NCBI RefSeq assembly: GCF_026340675.1
Contig: NZ_JAPEOX010000001.1
Location: 3,472,001-3,536,000 of the forward strand
Length of the DNA stretch: 64,000 nucleotides
Direction of reading: 5' to 3'
Source of the DNA: Streptomyces sp. NBC_01264
GTDB lineage: Bacteria; Actinomycetota; Actinomycetes; Streptomycetales; Streptomycetaceae
Part shown: positions 7,697 to 19,335 of the stretch, one piece after another
How positions within the stretch are numbered: the first letter of the stretch is position 1
How the letters are laid out: each line of letters starts with the position of its first letter
Translations under genes and position numbers: made by a program
The notes under the pieces: model-generated
Told to the model about the DNA's origin: nothing
The model's database searches: none
The model's input: only the letters and a program-made list of their open reading frames with translations

Positions 7697-8694
7697 TGAA
7701 CGTACGACGCCTCATACCCACCGCCGCCCTCGCCGGAGCCGTTGCCCTCGCCGCCACGGCCCTCACCGCCTGCTCGGGTACGGCCGGAGCCGCCGGATCC
7801 AAGGACGGCAAGCTCGACGTGATGGCGTCGTTCTATCCGATGCAGTTCCTCGCCGAGCAGATCGGCAAGGACCACGTGAAGGTGGAGACCCTCACCAAGC
7901 CCGGGGTCGAGCCGCACGACCTGGAGATCACCCCGAAGCAGACCGCGCAGCTCGGCGAGGCCGATGTCGTCCTCTACCTCAAGACGCTGCAGCCCGCCGT
8001 CGACAAGGCCGTCGCCCAGTCCGGCGTGAAGAACGTCATCGACGCCGCCACCCTCACCAAGCTGGAGGTGCACGGCGCCTCCGAGCACGGCGAGGCGGGT
8101 CACGAGCACACCGAGGGCGACGAGCACGCCGGTGAGCACGCCGAAGGCGACGGCCACAACCACGGCGAAGCCGGCGAGGACCCGCACGTGTGGCTCGACC
8201 CGGTCAAGTACGCGGAGATCGCCAAGGGCGTCGGCGCGGCCCTCACGAAGTCCGACCCCGACCACGCGGCGGACTACAAGAAGAACACCGACGACCTCGT
8301 CGCCAAACTGGGCACCCTCGACACCGAGTTCAAGGACGGCCTGAAGAACACGGCCTCCAAGACCTTCATCACCACCCACTCCGCCTTCGGCTACCTCGCC
8401 GAGCGCTACGGCCTCGACCAGGAGGGCATCTCCGGCGTCGACCCCGAGTCCGAGCCCAGCCCGGCCCGGATGAAGGAGCTCCAGACCCTCGCGAAGCAGG
8501 ACAATGTCTCGACGGTGTTCTTCGAGACCCTGGCCAGCGACAAGACCGCCAAGACCCTCGCCAAGGACACCGGCCTGAAGACCGACGTCCTGGATCCCCT
8601 GGAGGGAATCTCCGACAAGTCCCAGGGCGCTGACTACTTCGAGGTCATGCGGGCCAACCTGAAGAACCTCCAGAAGGCACTCGGCAGCAAGTAA
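7696..8694 (+). CDS. znuA: Zinc ABC transporter substrate-binding lipoprotein
   Basis: A 332-residue extracellular zinc-binding lipoprotein of cluster A-I. The signal peptide ends with the lipobox LTAC (Cys26). Metal-ligand histidines appear in VEPHDLE (His74) and DPHVWLDP (His164), with another in [14 protein letters not shown]. Between them is a His/Glu-rich loop (about residues 126-160) typical of zinc-specific members. The start at 7696 is chosen because the promoter and Zur box end there. Other in-frame starts lie at 7678, 7681 and 7687. It is the first gene of znuA-znuC-znuB-zur. Confidence 0.95.
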   Translation: MNVRRLIPTAALAGAVALAATALTACSGTAGAAGSKDGKLDVMASFYPMQFLAEQIGKDHVKVETLTKPGVEPHDLEITPKQTAQLGEADVVLYLKTLQPAVDKAVAQSGVKNVIDAATLTKLEVHGASEHGEAGHEHTEGDEHAGEHAEGDGHNHGEAGEDPHVWLDPVKYAEIAKGVGAALTKSDPDHAADYKKNTDDLVAKLGTLDTEFKDGLKNTASKTFITTHSAFGYLAERYGLDQEGISGVDPESEPSPARMKELQTLAKQDNVSTVFFETLASDKTAKTLAKDTGLKTDVLDPLEGISDKSQGADYFEVMRANLKNLQKALGSK

Positions 8695-8729
8695 TGGCGA
8701 CAGCAGTAGCGGCATCGGAGGCGCGAGCC

Positions 8730-9521
8730 ATGGAGTCCACGCCCACACAGGCCCTGGACCAGCCCGTCATATCCCTGCGCGGGGCCGCGGCCTCGCTCGG
8801 CTCGCGCCCCGTGCTGCGCGGCATCGACCTCACCGTGCGCAGCGGTGAGGTCGTCGCCCTGCTCGGCGCCAACGGCTCCGGCAAGTCCACGGCCGTCCGC
8901 GCCGTGGTCGGCCAGGTCCCGCTGAGCGACGGCGCCCTGTCCCTCTTCGGCACCGACTTCAAGCGGTTCCGCGACTGGTCGCGCATCGGCTACGTGCCCC
9001 AACGCACCACCGCCGCCAGCGGTGTCCCCGCCACCGTCCGCGAGGTCGTCTCCGCCGGCCGGCTCGCCCGGACCCGCTTCGGGTTCCTGCGCAAGGCCGA
9101 CAGGGACGCCGTGGACCGCGCGCTGGACCTGGTCGACATGGGCTCCCACGCCGACGCCTCCGTGAACGCCCTCTCCGGCGGCCAGCACCAGCGGGTGCTC
9201 ATCGCCCGCGCGCTCGCCGGCGAACCGGAACTGCTGATCATGGACGAGCCGATGGCCGGTGTGGACCTGGCCAACCAGGAGGTCCTGGCGAACGCCCTGC
9301 GCACCCAGGTCGCCGCCGGCACCACGGTGCTGCTGGTCCTGCACGAGCTGGGCCCGCTGGAGCCGCTCATCGACCGCGCCGTCGTCCTGCGCGACGGCTG
9401 CGTCACGCACGACGGCCCGCCCCCGGAGGCCCTGGGCCAGCACGCGCTGCCCGGCCACGACCACGTACACCCGCACTCCGCGCACGACGCCGAGCCCCTC
9501 CGGACGGGACTGCTGAGCTGA
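8730..9521 (+). CDS. znuC: Zinc ABC transporter ATP-binding protein
   Basis: A 263-residue ATPase that energises zinc import. The Walker A GANGSGKS lies at about residues 46-53, the ABC signature is LSGGQHQR and the Walker B is LLIMDEP, with the switch His in LVLHELG. The C-terminus is His-rich ([16 protein letters not shown]), possibly for zinc handling. The start at 8730 has GGAGG 8 bases upstream. An in-frame ATG at 8694 that overlaps the znuA stop (TAATG) is the alternative. It overlaps znuB by one base. Confidence 0.94.
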   Translation: MESTPTQALDQPVISLRGAAASLGSRPVLRGIDLTVRSGEVVALLGANGSGKSTAVRAVVGQVPLSDGALSLFGTDFKRFRDWSRIGYVPQRTTAASGVPATVREVVSAGRLARTRFGFLRKADRDAVDRALDLVDMGSHADASVNALSGGQHQRVLIARALAGEPELLIMDEPMAGVDLANQEVLANALRTQVAAGTTVLLVLHELGPLEPLIDRAVVLRDGCVTHDGPPPEALGQHALPGHDHVHPHSAHDAEPLRTGLLS

Positions 9522-10387
9522 TGGACCTCCTCGACTACGCCTTCATGCAGCGGGCCCTGATCGCCGCCGCCCTCGTCGGCATCACGGCCCCCGCGATCGG
9601 CACGTACCTGGTGCAGCGCCGGCAGGCCATCATGGGCGACGGCATCGGGCACGTGGCCATGACCGGTGTCGCACTCGGCTTCCTGCTCAACACCAGCCCG
9701 GTCTGGATGGCCACCCTGGTCGCCGTCATCGGCGCGGTCGGCATGGAGCTGATCCGCTCCCGCGGCAAGACCAGCGGGGACATCGCGCTCGCCATGCTCT
9801 TCTACGGCGGCATGGCCGGCGGCGTCATGATCATCAATCTGGCTCCGGGCGGCTCCACGGCCAACCTGACCAGCTACCTGTTCGGGTCCATCACGACCGT
9901 CTCGGCCGAGGACACCATCACCGCCACGGTCCTCGCCGTGTTCGTCATCGCGGTCACCGTCGGCCTGCGCCGCCAGCTGTTCGCGGTCTGCCAGGACGAG
10001 GAGTTCGCCCGGGTCACCGGCCTGCCGGTGCGCTTCCTGAACCTGCTGATGGCGGTCACGGCCGCCGTCACCGTGACCGTCGCGATGCGCATCGTCGGCC
10101 TGCTGCTGGTCAGCGCGATGATGGTGATCCCCGTCGCCGCCGCCCAGCGCGTCACCCGGGGCTTCACCGCCACCCTCGGCCTGGCCATGCTGATCGGCGT
10201 CCTGGTCTCGCTCTCCGGAACGGCCGCGACCTACTACGTCAACGCGCCCTCCGGGGGTGCCATCGTGCTGCTCGCCATCGCCGTGTTCATCGTCATGTCG
10301 GCGGTGTCCACCCCCCTGGCCCGGCGCCGGGCCAGGGCCGCCCGCGCCGCCGAGGAAGTCTGTACGCGGGACGACGTAAAGGTGTGA
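9521..10387 (+). CDS. znuB: Zinc ABC transporter permease
   Basis: A 288-residue permease of the ABC-3 family with about eight hydrophobic spans. The conserved segments MGDGIGHVAMTGVALGF and GLLLVSAMMVIPVAAA are visible. It pairs with the upstream ATPase and binding protein. The ATG overlaps the znuC stop (TGATG), indicating coupled translation. Confidence 0.95.
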   Translation: MDLLDYAFMQRALIAAALVGITAPAIGTYLVQRRQAIMGDGIGHVAMTGVALGFLLNTSPVWMATLVAVIGAVGMELIRSRGKTSGDIALAMLFYGGMAGGVMIINLAPGGSTANLTSYLFGSITTVSAEDTITATVLAVFVIAVTVGLRRQLFAVCQDEEFARVTGLPVRFLNLLMAVTAAVTVTVAMRIVGLLLVSAMMVIPVAAAQRVTRGFTATLGLAMLIGVLVSLSGTAATYYVNAPSGGAIVLLAIAVFIVMSAVSTPLARRRARAARAAEEVCTRDDVKV

Positions 10388-10446
10388 AGGGTTCGGGCAG
10401 TCGGCCGCCTGGCACAATGGGCCGCACCCGAGACGAGGAGGAACCG

Positions 10447-10878
10447 GTGGCGACTGCGCCTGGCGAGATGAACACCGCGCCAGTACGAGGACGATCCACC
10501 CGACAGCGGGCCGCCGTCGCGGCGGCGCTGGACGAGGTGGACGAGTTCCGCAGCGCCCAGGAACTCCACGACATGCTCAAGCACCGTGGCGATTCCGTGG
10601 GCCTGACCACCGTCTACCGCACCCTGCAGTCCCTCGCGGACGCCGGCGAGGTCGACGTGCTGCGCACCAGTGACGGCGAGTCCGTCTACCGGCGCTGCTC
10701 CACCGGGGACCACCACCACCACCTGGTCTGCCGCAAGTGCGGCAAGGCCGTCGAGGTGGAGGGCCCGGCGGTGGAGAAGTGGGCGGAGAGCATCGCCGCC
10801 GAGCACGGCTTCGTGAACGTCGCCCACACGGTGGAGATCTTCGGCACCTGCGCGGACTGCGCGGCGGCGGGCGCCTAG
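10447..10878 (+). CDS. zur: Zinc uptake regulator Zur (Fur family)
   Basis: A 143-residue metal-dependent repressor. The winged helix includes SAQELHDMLK and VGLTTVYRTLQSLADAGEVDV. The metal sites include the HHHHLVCRKCGK motif (Cys95, Cys98) and the second pair CADC (Cys135, Cys138), which form the structural zinc site. GTG 10447 is chosen because GAGGAGG lies 5 bases upstream. It is 60 bases behind znuB in the same operon, so it is controlled by its own boxes at 7660-7696. Its TAG overlaps the stop of the convergent YcxB-like gene in a shared CTAG. Confidence 0.95.
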   Translation: MATAPGEMNTAPVRGRSTRQRAAVAAALDEVDEFRSAQELHDMLKHRGDSVGLTTVYRTLQSLADAGEVDVLRTSDGESVYRRCSTGDHHHHLVCRKCGKAVEVEGPAVEKWAESIAAEHGFVNVAHTVEIFGTCADCAAAGA

Positions 10879-11399
10879 AGCCTGCGCAGGTTCCGGCCCA
10901 GGATCGCCCGCAGCCGGTCGAGATCGGCCGGCACCAGGGCTGCCCGCTTCGGCAGCCAGGCCAGGTCCCCGTTGCCGTGGACGAAGACGAACAGGTTCCG
11001 GGTCTCGGTCCAGCCGGTGTACCGGGCCCACGCGTACACGGCCGCCGTCCCGTCGGGCCGGTGGTTGCGCACCTCCCGCTCGGCGATCACGCACCGGTAC
11101 TCGGGGTGCTTCGAGGCCCAGCGGTACATCCGGCGGGCCAGCCGCCACAGGTCCAGGCAGAGGCAGGCTGCGCCCAGGACCACCCCCACCCCGGCGGCGA
11201 AGGCCAGGCCGGCCGGGTCCGTCCCCCGACCGTGCTGGACCACGATCAGCGTGAGCGGCGCCAAGGGGACCAGTACCAGCCACACCAGCAGTTGCACGCG
11301 CCCCCCGGGCGCCCTGACGGCGCGCCAGCGCAGCACTTCCCGTACATCGCGGCGGGCTGCGGAGTAGTACAGCTCCACCGCCTGGTCGGTCGTGTCCAT
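10875..11399 (-). CDS. YcxB-like membrane protein
   Basis: A 174-residue protein with two hydrophobic segments (around VQLLVWLVLVPLAPLTLIVV and AGVGVVLGAACLCLDLW) and a C-terminal soluble part (EREVRNHRPDGTAAVYAWARYTGW...). That part resembles the YcxB-like C-terminal domain. The function is not established. It is convergent with zur and shares a 4-base overlap. The ATG at 11399 follows directly on the uppS end. Confidence 0.7.
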   Translation of the reverse strand: MDTTDQAVELYYSAARRDVREVLRWRAVRAPGGRVQLLVWLVLVPLAPLTLIVVQHGRGTDPAGLAFAAGVGVVLGAACLCLDLWRLARRMYRWASKHPEYRCVIAEREVRNHRPDGTAAVYAWARYTGWTETRNLFVFVHGNGDLAWLPKRAALVPADLDRLRAILGRNLRRL

Positions 11400-11422
11400 G
11401 ACGGCGGAGCCTAGCGGCAGGC

Positions 11423-12244
11423 TCAGCCGGCGGATCCCTCGCCCTGGTTCGGGACGGCGCCGCCGAAGCGGCGGTCGCGCTGGGCGTACTCGTAGCAGGC
11501 CGCCCACAGGTCGCGGCGGTCGAAGTCGGGCCACAGGGTGTCCTGGAACACCATCTCGGCGTACGCGCTCTGCCAGATCAGGTAGTTGGAGGTGCGCTGC
11601 TCGCCGCTCGGGCGCAGGAAGAGGTCCACGTCCGGCATGTCCGGGTAGTAGATGTACTTCGCGAAGGTCTTCTCGTTGACTTTCGACGGGTCCAGCTTCC
11701 CCGCCGCCACGTCGCGCGCGATCGCCTGCGCCGCGTCCGCGATCTCGGCGCGGCCGCCGTAGTTGACGCAGAAGTAGAGGGTCATCGCGTCGTTGTCGAC
11801 GGTCTGCTCCTGTGCGACCTGGAGCTCCTGGACGACCGACTTCCACATCTTCGGCATGCGGCCGACCCAGCGGATGCGGATGCCCAGCTCGTTCATCTCG
11901 TCGCGGCGGCGCCGGATGACGTCGCGGTTGAAGTTCATGAGGAAGCGCACCTCGTCGGGCGAGCGCTTCCAGTTCTCCGTCGAGAAGGCGTACAGGGAGA
12001 GGTTCTTGACGCCCATCTCCAGGCAGCCCTTGAGCACGTCGAGTACGACGCCCTCGCCCACCTTGTGGCCCTCGGTGCGCGGCAGCCCGCGCTCCTTGGC
12101 CCAGCGGCCGTTGCCGTCCATGACGATCGCGACGTGGTTCGGGACGAGCTCGCCGGGGATCTTCGGCGGACGCTCACCGGAGGGGTGCGGCTCGGGAACC
12201 TTGTACTCGCGGCGAGAGCGCCCCAGAATCCCGCGTCGTGCCAT
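11423..12244 (-). CDS. uppS: Isoprenyl (polyprenyl) diphosphate synthase
   Basis: A 273-residue cis-prenyltransferase that makes the undecaprenyl-type carrier for peptidoglycan synthesis. The diagnostic motifs are [13 protein letters not shown], the region [15 protein letters not shown], and the C-terminal [15 protein letters not shown] that binds diphosphate. AGGAGC lies 7 bases before the ATG. It follows recO by 11 bases in the same direction, the standard Streptomyces recO-uppS arrangement. Confidence 0.96.
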   Translation of the reverse strand: MARRGILGRSRREYKVPEPHPSGERPPKIPGELVPNHVAIVMDGNGRWAKERGLPRTEGHKVGEGVVLDVLKGCLEMGVKNLSLYAFSTENWKRSPDEVRFLMNFNRDVIRRRRDEMNELGIRIRWVGRMPKMWKSVVQELQVAQEQTVDNDAMTLYFCVNYGGRAEIADAAQAIARDVAAGKLDPSKVNEKTFAKYIYYPDMPDVDLFLRPSGEQRTSNYLIWQSAYAEMVFQDTLWPDFDRRDLWAACYEYAQRDRRFGGAVPNQGEGSAG

Positions 12245-12255
12245 GTGCCCAGCTC

Positions 12256-13002
12256 CTATTTCTCGACGTACCGAAGCGAGCGTAGCCCGCGCTCCAGATG
12301 CCAGTGCAAGTAGGCCGAGACCAGCCCGCTGCCCTCCCGCACGTGACGCGCCTCGCACGCGTCGGCATGCCCCCAGTCACCCGTCAGCAGCGCGCTGAGC
12401 AGGGCGATGGCCTCCGACGAGGGTACGACGCTGCCGGGGACGCGGCAGTCGCCGCATATGACTCCGCCCGCGGCGACGGAGAAGTGCCGGTTGGGGCCGT
12501 GGATCCCGCACTTCGCGCAGTCGTCGAAGCTGGGCGCGTAGCCGTTGACGGCGAGGGAGCGCAGCAGGAAGGCGTCGAGGATGAGGTGGGGGGCGTGTTC
12601 GCCGCGCGAGAGGGTGCGCAGGGCGCCGACGAGCAGCAGGTACTGCTGTACGGCGGGCTCGCCCTCGTGGTCGGTGAACCGCTCGGCGGTCTCCAGCATC
12701 GCGGTGCCGGCGGTGTAGCGGGCGTAGTCGGTGACGATGCCGTTGCCGTACGGGGCGATGATCTGGGTCTGCGTGCAGAGCGGCAGACTGCGGCCGATCA
12801 GTTCCCCGCTGCGCGAGAAGAACTGCACGTCGGCGTGGGAGAAAGGTTCCAGCCCGGCGCCGAACTTGGACTTGGTGCGCCGCACGCCGCGGGCGACGGC
12901 CCGGACCCGGCCGTGGCCCCGGGTCAGGAGCGTGATGATGCGGTCCGCCTCACCCAGCTTCTGGGTGCGCAGCACGATGCCGTCGTCGCGGAACAGACTC
13001 AT
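12256..13002 (-). CDS. recO: DNA repair protein RecO
   Basis: A 248-residue RecFOR-pathway protein that helps load RecA. The N-terminal OB-fold begins [22 protein letters not shown], and the C-terminal helical domain carries a zinc site (CAKCGIHG and CGDC). An in-frame ATG at 13011 adds three residues and has a GGGA just upstream, so the start is uncertain by 3 codons. It is co-directional with uppS. Confidence 0.95.
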   Translation of the reverse strand: MSLFRDDGIVLRTQKLGEADRIITLLTRGHGRVRAVARGVRRTKSKFGAGLEPFSHADVQFFSRSGELIGRSLPLCTQTQIIAPYGNGIVTDYARYTAGTAMLETAERFTDHEGEPAVQQYLLLVGALRTLSRGEHAPHLILDAFLLRSLAVNGYAPSFDDCAKCGIHGPNRHFSVAAGGVICGDCRVPGSVVPSSEAIALLSALLTGDWGHADACEARHVREGSGLVSAYLHWHLERGLRSLRYVEK

Positions 13003-13091
13003 GGACTCCATTGTCCCGTACGCCACCGACAGGACGGCCTCCCCGGATGGGAGCGGCCCCCGGACAGCCGCGCCCCCCTGACAGCAGCGAT

Positions 13092-13118
13092 CCCCGCCGG
13101 GCACGAGGCCCGGCGGGG
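13092..13118 (-). terminator. Terminator of the NCS2 permease gene
   Basis: Arms CCCCGCCGGGC and GCCCGGCGGGG enclose a 5-base loop, 18 bases after the permease stop and ahead of recO. Confidence 0.8.
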
Positions 13119-13135
13119 GACACCCCTTGGGAGGA

Positions 13136-14636
13136 TCAGGCGGTCGGTGCCGGGGCGGGCTCGCCCTCGCCCGACTGGGCCGGGATGGCTGCCGTCGGCT
13201 CGTCGCCGTCCGCCGCCGGAGCGTCGGACGCGGGGGCGGCGGCCAGCAGGGGGTCGGCCGGCGGGGCGTCGTGCGCACCGTCCTTGCCCAGACCGTTGAA
13301 GATCAGGTTCAGGACGATCGCGGCCGTGGCACCGAGCGTCACACCGCTGTTGAGGAGCGAGGAGAGGTCCGCGTCCATGTGGTCCTTGAAGAGGACCGGG
13401 ACGGTGGCGGGGAGCAGCGCGAAGGCCAGGGAGACGCCCACGACGAGCGCGTTCTTCTCCTCCTTGAGGTCGACCTTGGCGAGGGTCTGGATGCCCGCCA
13501 GGGCCACCATCGCGAACATCACGGTCGCGGCGCCGCCGAGCACTCCGTGCGGAACGGCGGCGACGATCGCGGCGGCCTTGGGGATCATGCCGAGCACGAT
13601 CATGAAGACGCCCGCGGCGACCACGACGAAGCGGCTCTTGACCTTCGTCATGCGGACCAGGCCGACGTTCTCGGCGAAGGCCACGTACGGGAAGGAGTTC
13701 AGGACACCGCCGAGGGCGGTCGCGGCACCGTCGGCACGCAGGGCGCGGGCCACGGTCTCGCTGTCGATGTCCTTGCCGACGATGTCACCGACGGCGTAGG
13801 TGTCACCGGTGGTCTCGACCATGGTGATCAGCATGACGATGAGCATCAGCACGATCGGGAACCACTCGAACTTCGGCGCACCGTAGTAGAACGGCGTGGT
13901 GATGCCGATCCAGTCGGAGTTGCCGACGTTGCCGAACTTGGCGTCGCCGAGCAGGAAGGCGACGGCGGTGCCGCCGACCAGGCCGAGCAGGATCGAGATG
14001 CTGTTGAGGAACGGCTTGCCGAGCTTCATCAGGATCAGGATGAAGAGCATCGTGCCGCCGGCGTAGGCGAAGTGCTTCGGATCACCGAAGTCGGGGCTGC
14101 CGAGGCCGCCCGCGGCGTCGTTCAGGCCGACCGGGATCAGCACGATGCCGAGGACGGTGATCACCGTGCCGGTGACGACCGGCGGGAAGAGCCGCATGAT
14201 CGTGCGGAAGGCCTTGGGGGGGCAGCCAGGCGAAGGCGAAGGTGGCGATGCCGGCCGTGATGACCGCGCCGTAGATGACGAGCAGGCCCGCCGTCCCGCC
14301 GCCCGCTCCGAGACCGATGGCGATCATCGGGGACACCGCGGTGAAGGTGACGCCCTGGATCAGGGGCAGCCGTGCGCCGACCCTGCCGATGCCCCATGCC
14401 TGGATGATCGAGGCGATACCGCAGGTGAAGAGGTCGGCATTGATCAGGTAGACCAGCTGCTCGGTGGAGAGCCCGAGGGCGCCACCGACGATGATCGGAA
14501 CGATCACCGCACCGGCGTAGAACGCGAGTACGTGCTGGAAGCCGTACAGCGCGAGCTTGGGGAGGGGGAGCACCTCGTCGACCGGGTGCGTGCTCTGCTT
14601 TCCGGTGGCGGAAAGCGGTGCGGCGACACGTGCCAT
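13136..14636 (-). pseudogene. NCS2 nucleobase:cation symporter, frameshifted
   Basis: Two reading frames together encode one NCS2 (xanthine/uracil permease) protein. The first runs from ATG 14636 through FAWLPP at about 14216, and the second continues KAFRTIMRLFPPVVTG to the stop at 13136. The break is at a run of seven C on the coding strand (14216-14222). Six would give an uninterrupted protein of about 499 residues. The second frame holds the family signature ENVGLVRMTKVKSR. Either one base was inserted in the genome or the run was misread, so the true state is unclear. As written, no complete transporter is made. Confidence 0.88.
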
Positions 14637-15211
14637 CTCTGCCTTGCCCTTCAATGAGGTAGGTAACTGAGAGGAAGCTGAAGGAGCTGCTCGTCCCTGG
14701 CCGAAGTGGGTCGTTAGCCCGTTGATCCGGCAGGGTCGTCGTTGCGTCCACGTGAATCGAAGCTCCGCGGTGTTACCGGCGGCGTCTCCTCGTGTGACCG
14801 GAATTGAACGCCTGTGGGGCCGCTCACAGATATCGTCGACTTCTACAAAATGTTGACGCGGGGGCGCGCTCGATCTGGAGGTTTCTCCAGTGGTGGAGAC
14901 CCCCGGCGTCGACTATGGCCAACGCTTTACGGAATCACCGCTTCCCGCTGCGCGAACGCGAAGGCCGCTCCAGTTGACCTGCGGGTCAGTCCTCCGCAGC
15001 CCGTTCGGCCACGCAAAGAAGAAGGCCCCGCTCCGGCCGTCCACCTGGTGGAAACACCCCGTACTGATGACACGCCTCCGCGGTTCACGGCACGCGGAAG
15101 GATCTCCCCCATCGGGCCGTGAGGCCCGATCGTTACCTCAGAATGTGCCGCTTTCGACCACACCTTGAGACGCGGCCGCGTCCGAAACCACCGGCGCGGT
15201 TGCCGTGGCGG
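14637..15211. other. Intergenic region upstream of the NCS2 gene, no gene recognised
   Basis: About 575 bases without a convincing coding frame or RNA gene. Visible structures are CTGGAG(N4)CTCCAG near 14875-14890 and ATCGGGCC(N4)GGCCCGAT at 15111-15130. An AT-richer patch around 14825-14860 (with ACAAAATGTTGAC) may hold the permease promoter on the minus strand. Confidence 0.5.
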
Positions 15212-15253
15212 CGCAGCAGAGCCCCTACGGGTACCCGTAGGGGCTCTGCTGCG
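15212..15253 (-). terminator. 20-bp perfect palindrome, terminator of the TerB gene
   Basis: Arms 15212-15231 and 15234-15253 are exact reverse complements, centred on GGGTACCC. It lies 17 bases after the TerB-family stop codon. Confidence 0.85.
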
Positions 15254-15269
15254 ACCCGTACGGGGCCCT

Positions 15270-15965
15270 CTACGGCGCCCGGACCGCCGACAGCAGCCGT
15301 GCGACCTCGTCCGCGTCGATCCGCAGCGCCGCGCCCACGGTCGCCAGCACCTCGCGCTCCGCGGGGATGTACGGGCCGTCGGCCAGGGCCACGCGCGCGC
15401 CCTGCAGCAGGATCGATTCGCGGCCCGGGCCGGCCAGGTGCGGGGCCAGCGGCTCCAGGGCCTCGTGCAGCTCGATCGAGAGCGCGGCGCCGTAGCAGTC
15501 GGGGCCGTCGTAGAGCCCGAGCCTGCCCTCCTCGGCGGCCAGCCCCTCGACCAGGGACTCCAACTGCTCCTCGGAGCAGTCCTGGAACCCGGCGGACCGT
15601 ACGGCGCCCACGGCGGCCTCCAGCGCGCTGCGCGAGGCCGTTCCGCCGGCGGCCAGCACGGCCAGGGTCACGGTGTGCACGGCGTCGCGCAGCAGCGCGG
15701 AGAAGCGGGTGGTGGTGAGGTGGTCCAGGACCTCGGTGCCGAAGCGCTCGCGGCAGCCCTGGCACTCGACGACGGGACCCGCCTGCCCGCGGGGCAGCAC
15801 CGGCACCCCGAGGACGGTGAACCGGCGGCGCCCCGTGCGCCGGCGGTAGTTGCGGTCGCCACCGCAGTCGGGGCAGAAGAACTCCCCGTCCCCCACGGTG
15901 CTCCAGGTGGTGCGGATACCCCAGACCGTCAGCTTCCGGCCGTCCCCACCCCGAACTGGCAGCAC
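15270..15965 (-). CDS. Zinc-ribbon TerB-family protein
   Basis: A 231-residue cytoplasmic protein. The N-terminal 80 residues carry a zinc ribbon (FFCPDCGGDR and VVECQGCRERFG), and the rest is helical and matches the TerB tellurite-resistance fold (RVALADGPYIPAEREVLATVGAALRI). GTG 15965 is chosen because GGAGGTG lies 5 bases upstream. No other ter genes are nearby, so the name reflects the fold rather than a proven role in tellurite resistance. Confidence 0.82.
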   Translation of the reverse strand: MLPVRGGDGRKLTVWGIRTTWSTVGDGEFFCPDCGGDRNYRRRTGRRRFTVLGVPVLPRGQAGPVVECQGCRERFGTEVLDHLTTTRFSALLRDAVHTVTLAVLAAGGTASRSALEAAVGAVRSAGFQDCSEEQLESLVEGLAAEEGRLGLYDGPDCYGAALSIELHEALEPLAPHLAGPGRESILLQGARVALADGPYIPAEREVLATVGAALRIDADEVARLLSAVRAP

Positions 15966-16173
15966 GTCGCACCTCCGTAACCTTCCGGCAACATCGCCGG
16001 GTTGGCGTGATGTTAGCCACATCGGTGAGGATGCGTCAGTCGTGTGACAAGACAACATCGCCCGTCCCCCATACTTGGCCGATCTGCGCCCCTGCCCCCA
16101 TCCGGCCCCGCACCCGGCCCCACCTGCGCGCCCTTGGCCCACGGCCGCCCCCGGCTTCCCTACCCTCGGCCGC

Positions 16174-16932
16174 ATGAACGAGAAGTCTTGTCTGGTGACC
16201 GGAGCCGCGAGCGGCATCGGCCGGGCGACGGCCCTGCTGCTGGCCCGCTCCGGCGCCCGGGTGACCGCGTCCGACGTCAACGGCCCCGGCCTGGACGCCT
16301 TGCGCGCCCAGCTGGCCGGCGAGGGCCACGAGGTCACCGTGGTGACCGGTGACGTGTCCGATCCACGGTCCAACCGCGCGATGGTGGAGGCCGCGACCGG
16401 CGCGTACGGACGGCTCGACGTCGCCGTCGCGAACGCCGGAGTGCTCCCTCTTTCGGATGTACGGGAGACCAGCCCCGAGGACTGGGACCGCGTCATGGCC
16501 ATCGACGGCCGGGGCATGTTCCTGACCTGCAAGTACGCCATCGAGGCGATGCTCCTGCAGCCGCGGCCCGGCGGGGCGCTGGTCTGCGTGTCCTCGATCT
16601 CGGGGGTGGCCGGGCAGGCGCGCCAGGCCGCTTACGGGCCGGCGAAGTTCGTGGCCTCGGGGCTGACCAAGCACCTCGCGGTGGAGTGGGCGGCGCGGGG
16701 GATCCGGGTCAACGCCGTGGCACCCGGGACCATCCGTACGGAGCGGGTGCTGGCGCTGACGGACGAGCCGGGCGGGCCCGAGTACCTGGAGGAGATCGCC
16801 GCGGCTCACCCGATGGGCCGGCTCGGCGAACCGGAGGAGGTGGCCCGCGCCATCGCCTTCCTGACGTCGGACGCGGCCTCGTTCGTGACGGGCGCCATCC
16901 TGCCGGTGGACGGCGGCTACCTGGCGCGCTGA
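16174..16932 (+). CDS. SDR family NAD(P)-dependent oxidoreductase
   Basis: A 252-residue classical short-chain dehydrogenase. The nucleotide-binding TGAASGIGRATAL is at the N-terminus, NAG in VANAGVLP follows, and the catalytic Ser in CVSSISG precedes YGPAK (Tyr-X-X-X-Lys). PVDGGYLAR ends the protein. TACCCT lies 7 bases before the ATG, indicating a leaderless transcript. The substrate cannot be inferred. Confidence 0.92.
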   Translation: MNEKSCLVTGAASGIGRATALLLARSGARVTASDVNGPGLDALRAQLAGEGHEVTVVTGDVSDPRSNRAMVEAATGAYGRLDVAVANAGVLPLSDVRETSPEDWDRVMAIDGRGMFLTCKYAIEAMLLQPRPGGALVCVSSISGVAGQARQAAYGPAKFVASGLTKHLAVEWAARGIRVNAVAPGTIRTERVLALTDEPGGPEYLEEIAAAHPMGRLGEPEEVARAIAFLTSDAASFVTGAILPVDGGYLAR

Positions 16933-16947
16933 GGCCCCCGGAAACGG

Positions 16948-16986
16948 CGGAACCCCGCCCCTCCGGAAGGGAGGAGCGGGGTTCCG
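16948..16986. terminator. Terminator between SDR gene and leuA
   Basis: CGGAACCCCGC (16948-16958) pairs with GCGGGGTTCCG (16976-16986), with further pairing in the loop region. It serves both convergent genes. Confidence 0.85.
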
Positions 16987-17001
16987 TCACGTACCTACGG
17001 T

Positions 17002-19284
<2,283 letters not shown>

Positions 19285-19335
19285 TCATGGTTGCACCTAG
19301 TGACATCGAGGTGACCCGCTGCCACATTGCCGGGC

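Noticed and set aside
14814..15168. Short plus-strand open frames in the gap before the TerB gene
   Set aside because: They have no ribosome site or recognisable family, and composition matches neighbouring non-coding DNA.
14641..15260. Possible tRNA or riboswitch in the NCS2 upstream region
   Set aside because: No cloverleaf, T-loop motif in proper context, or known riboswitch core could be assembled.
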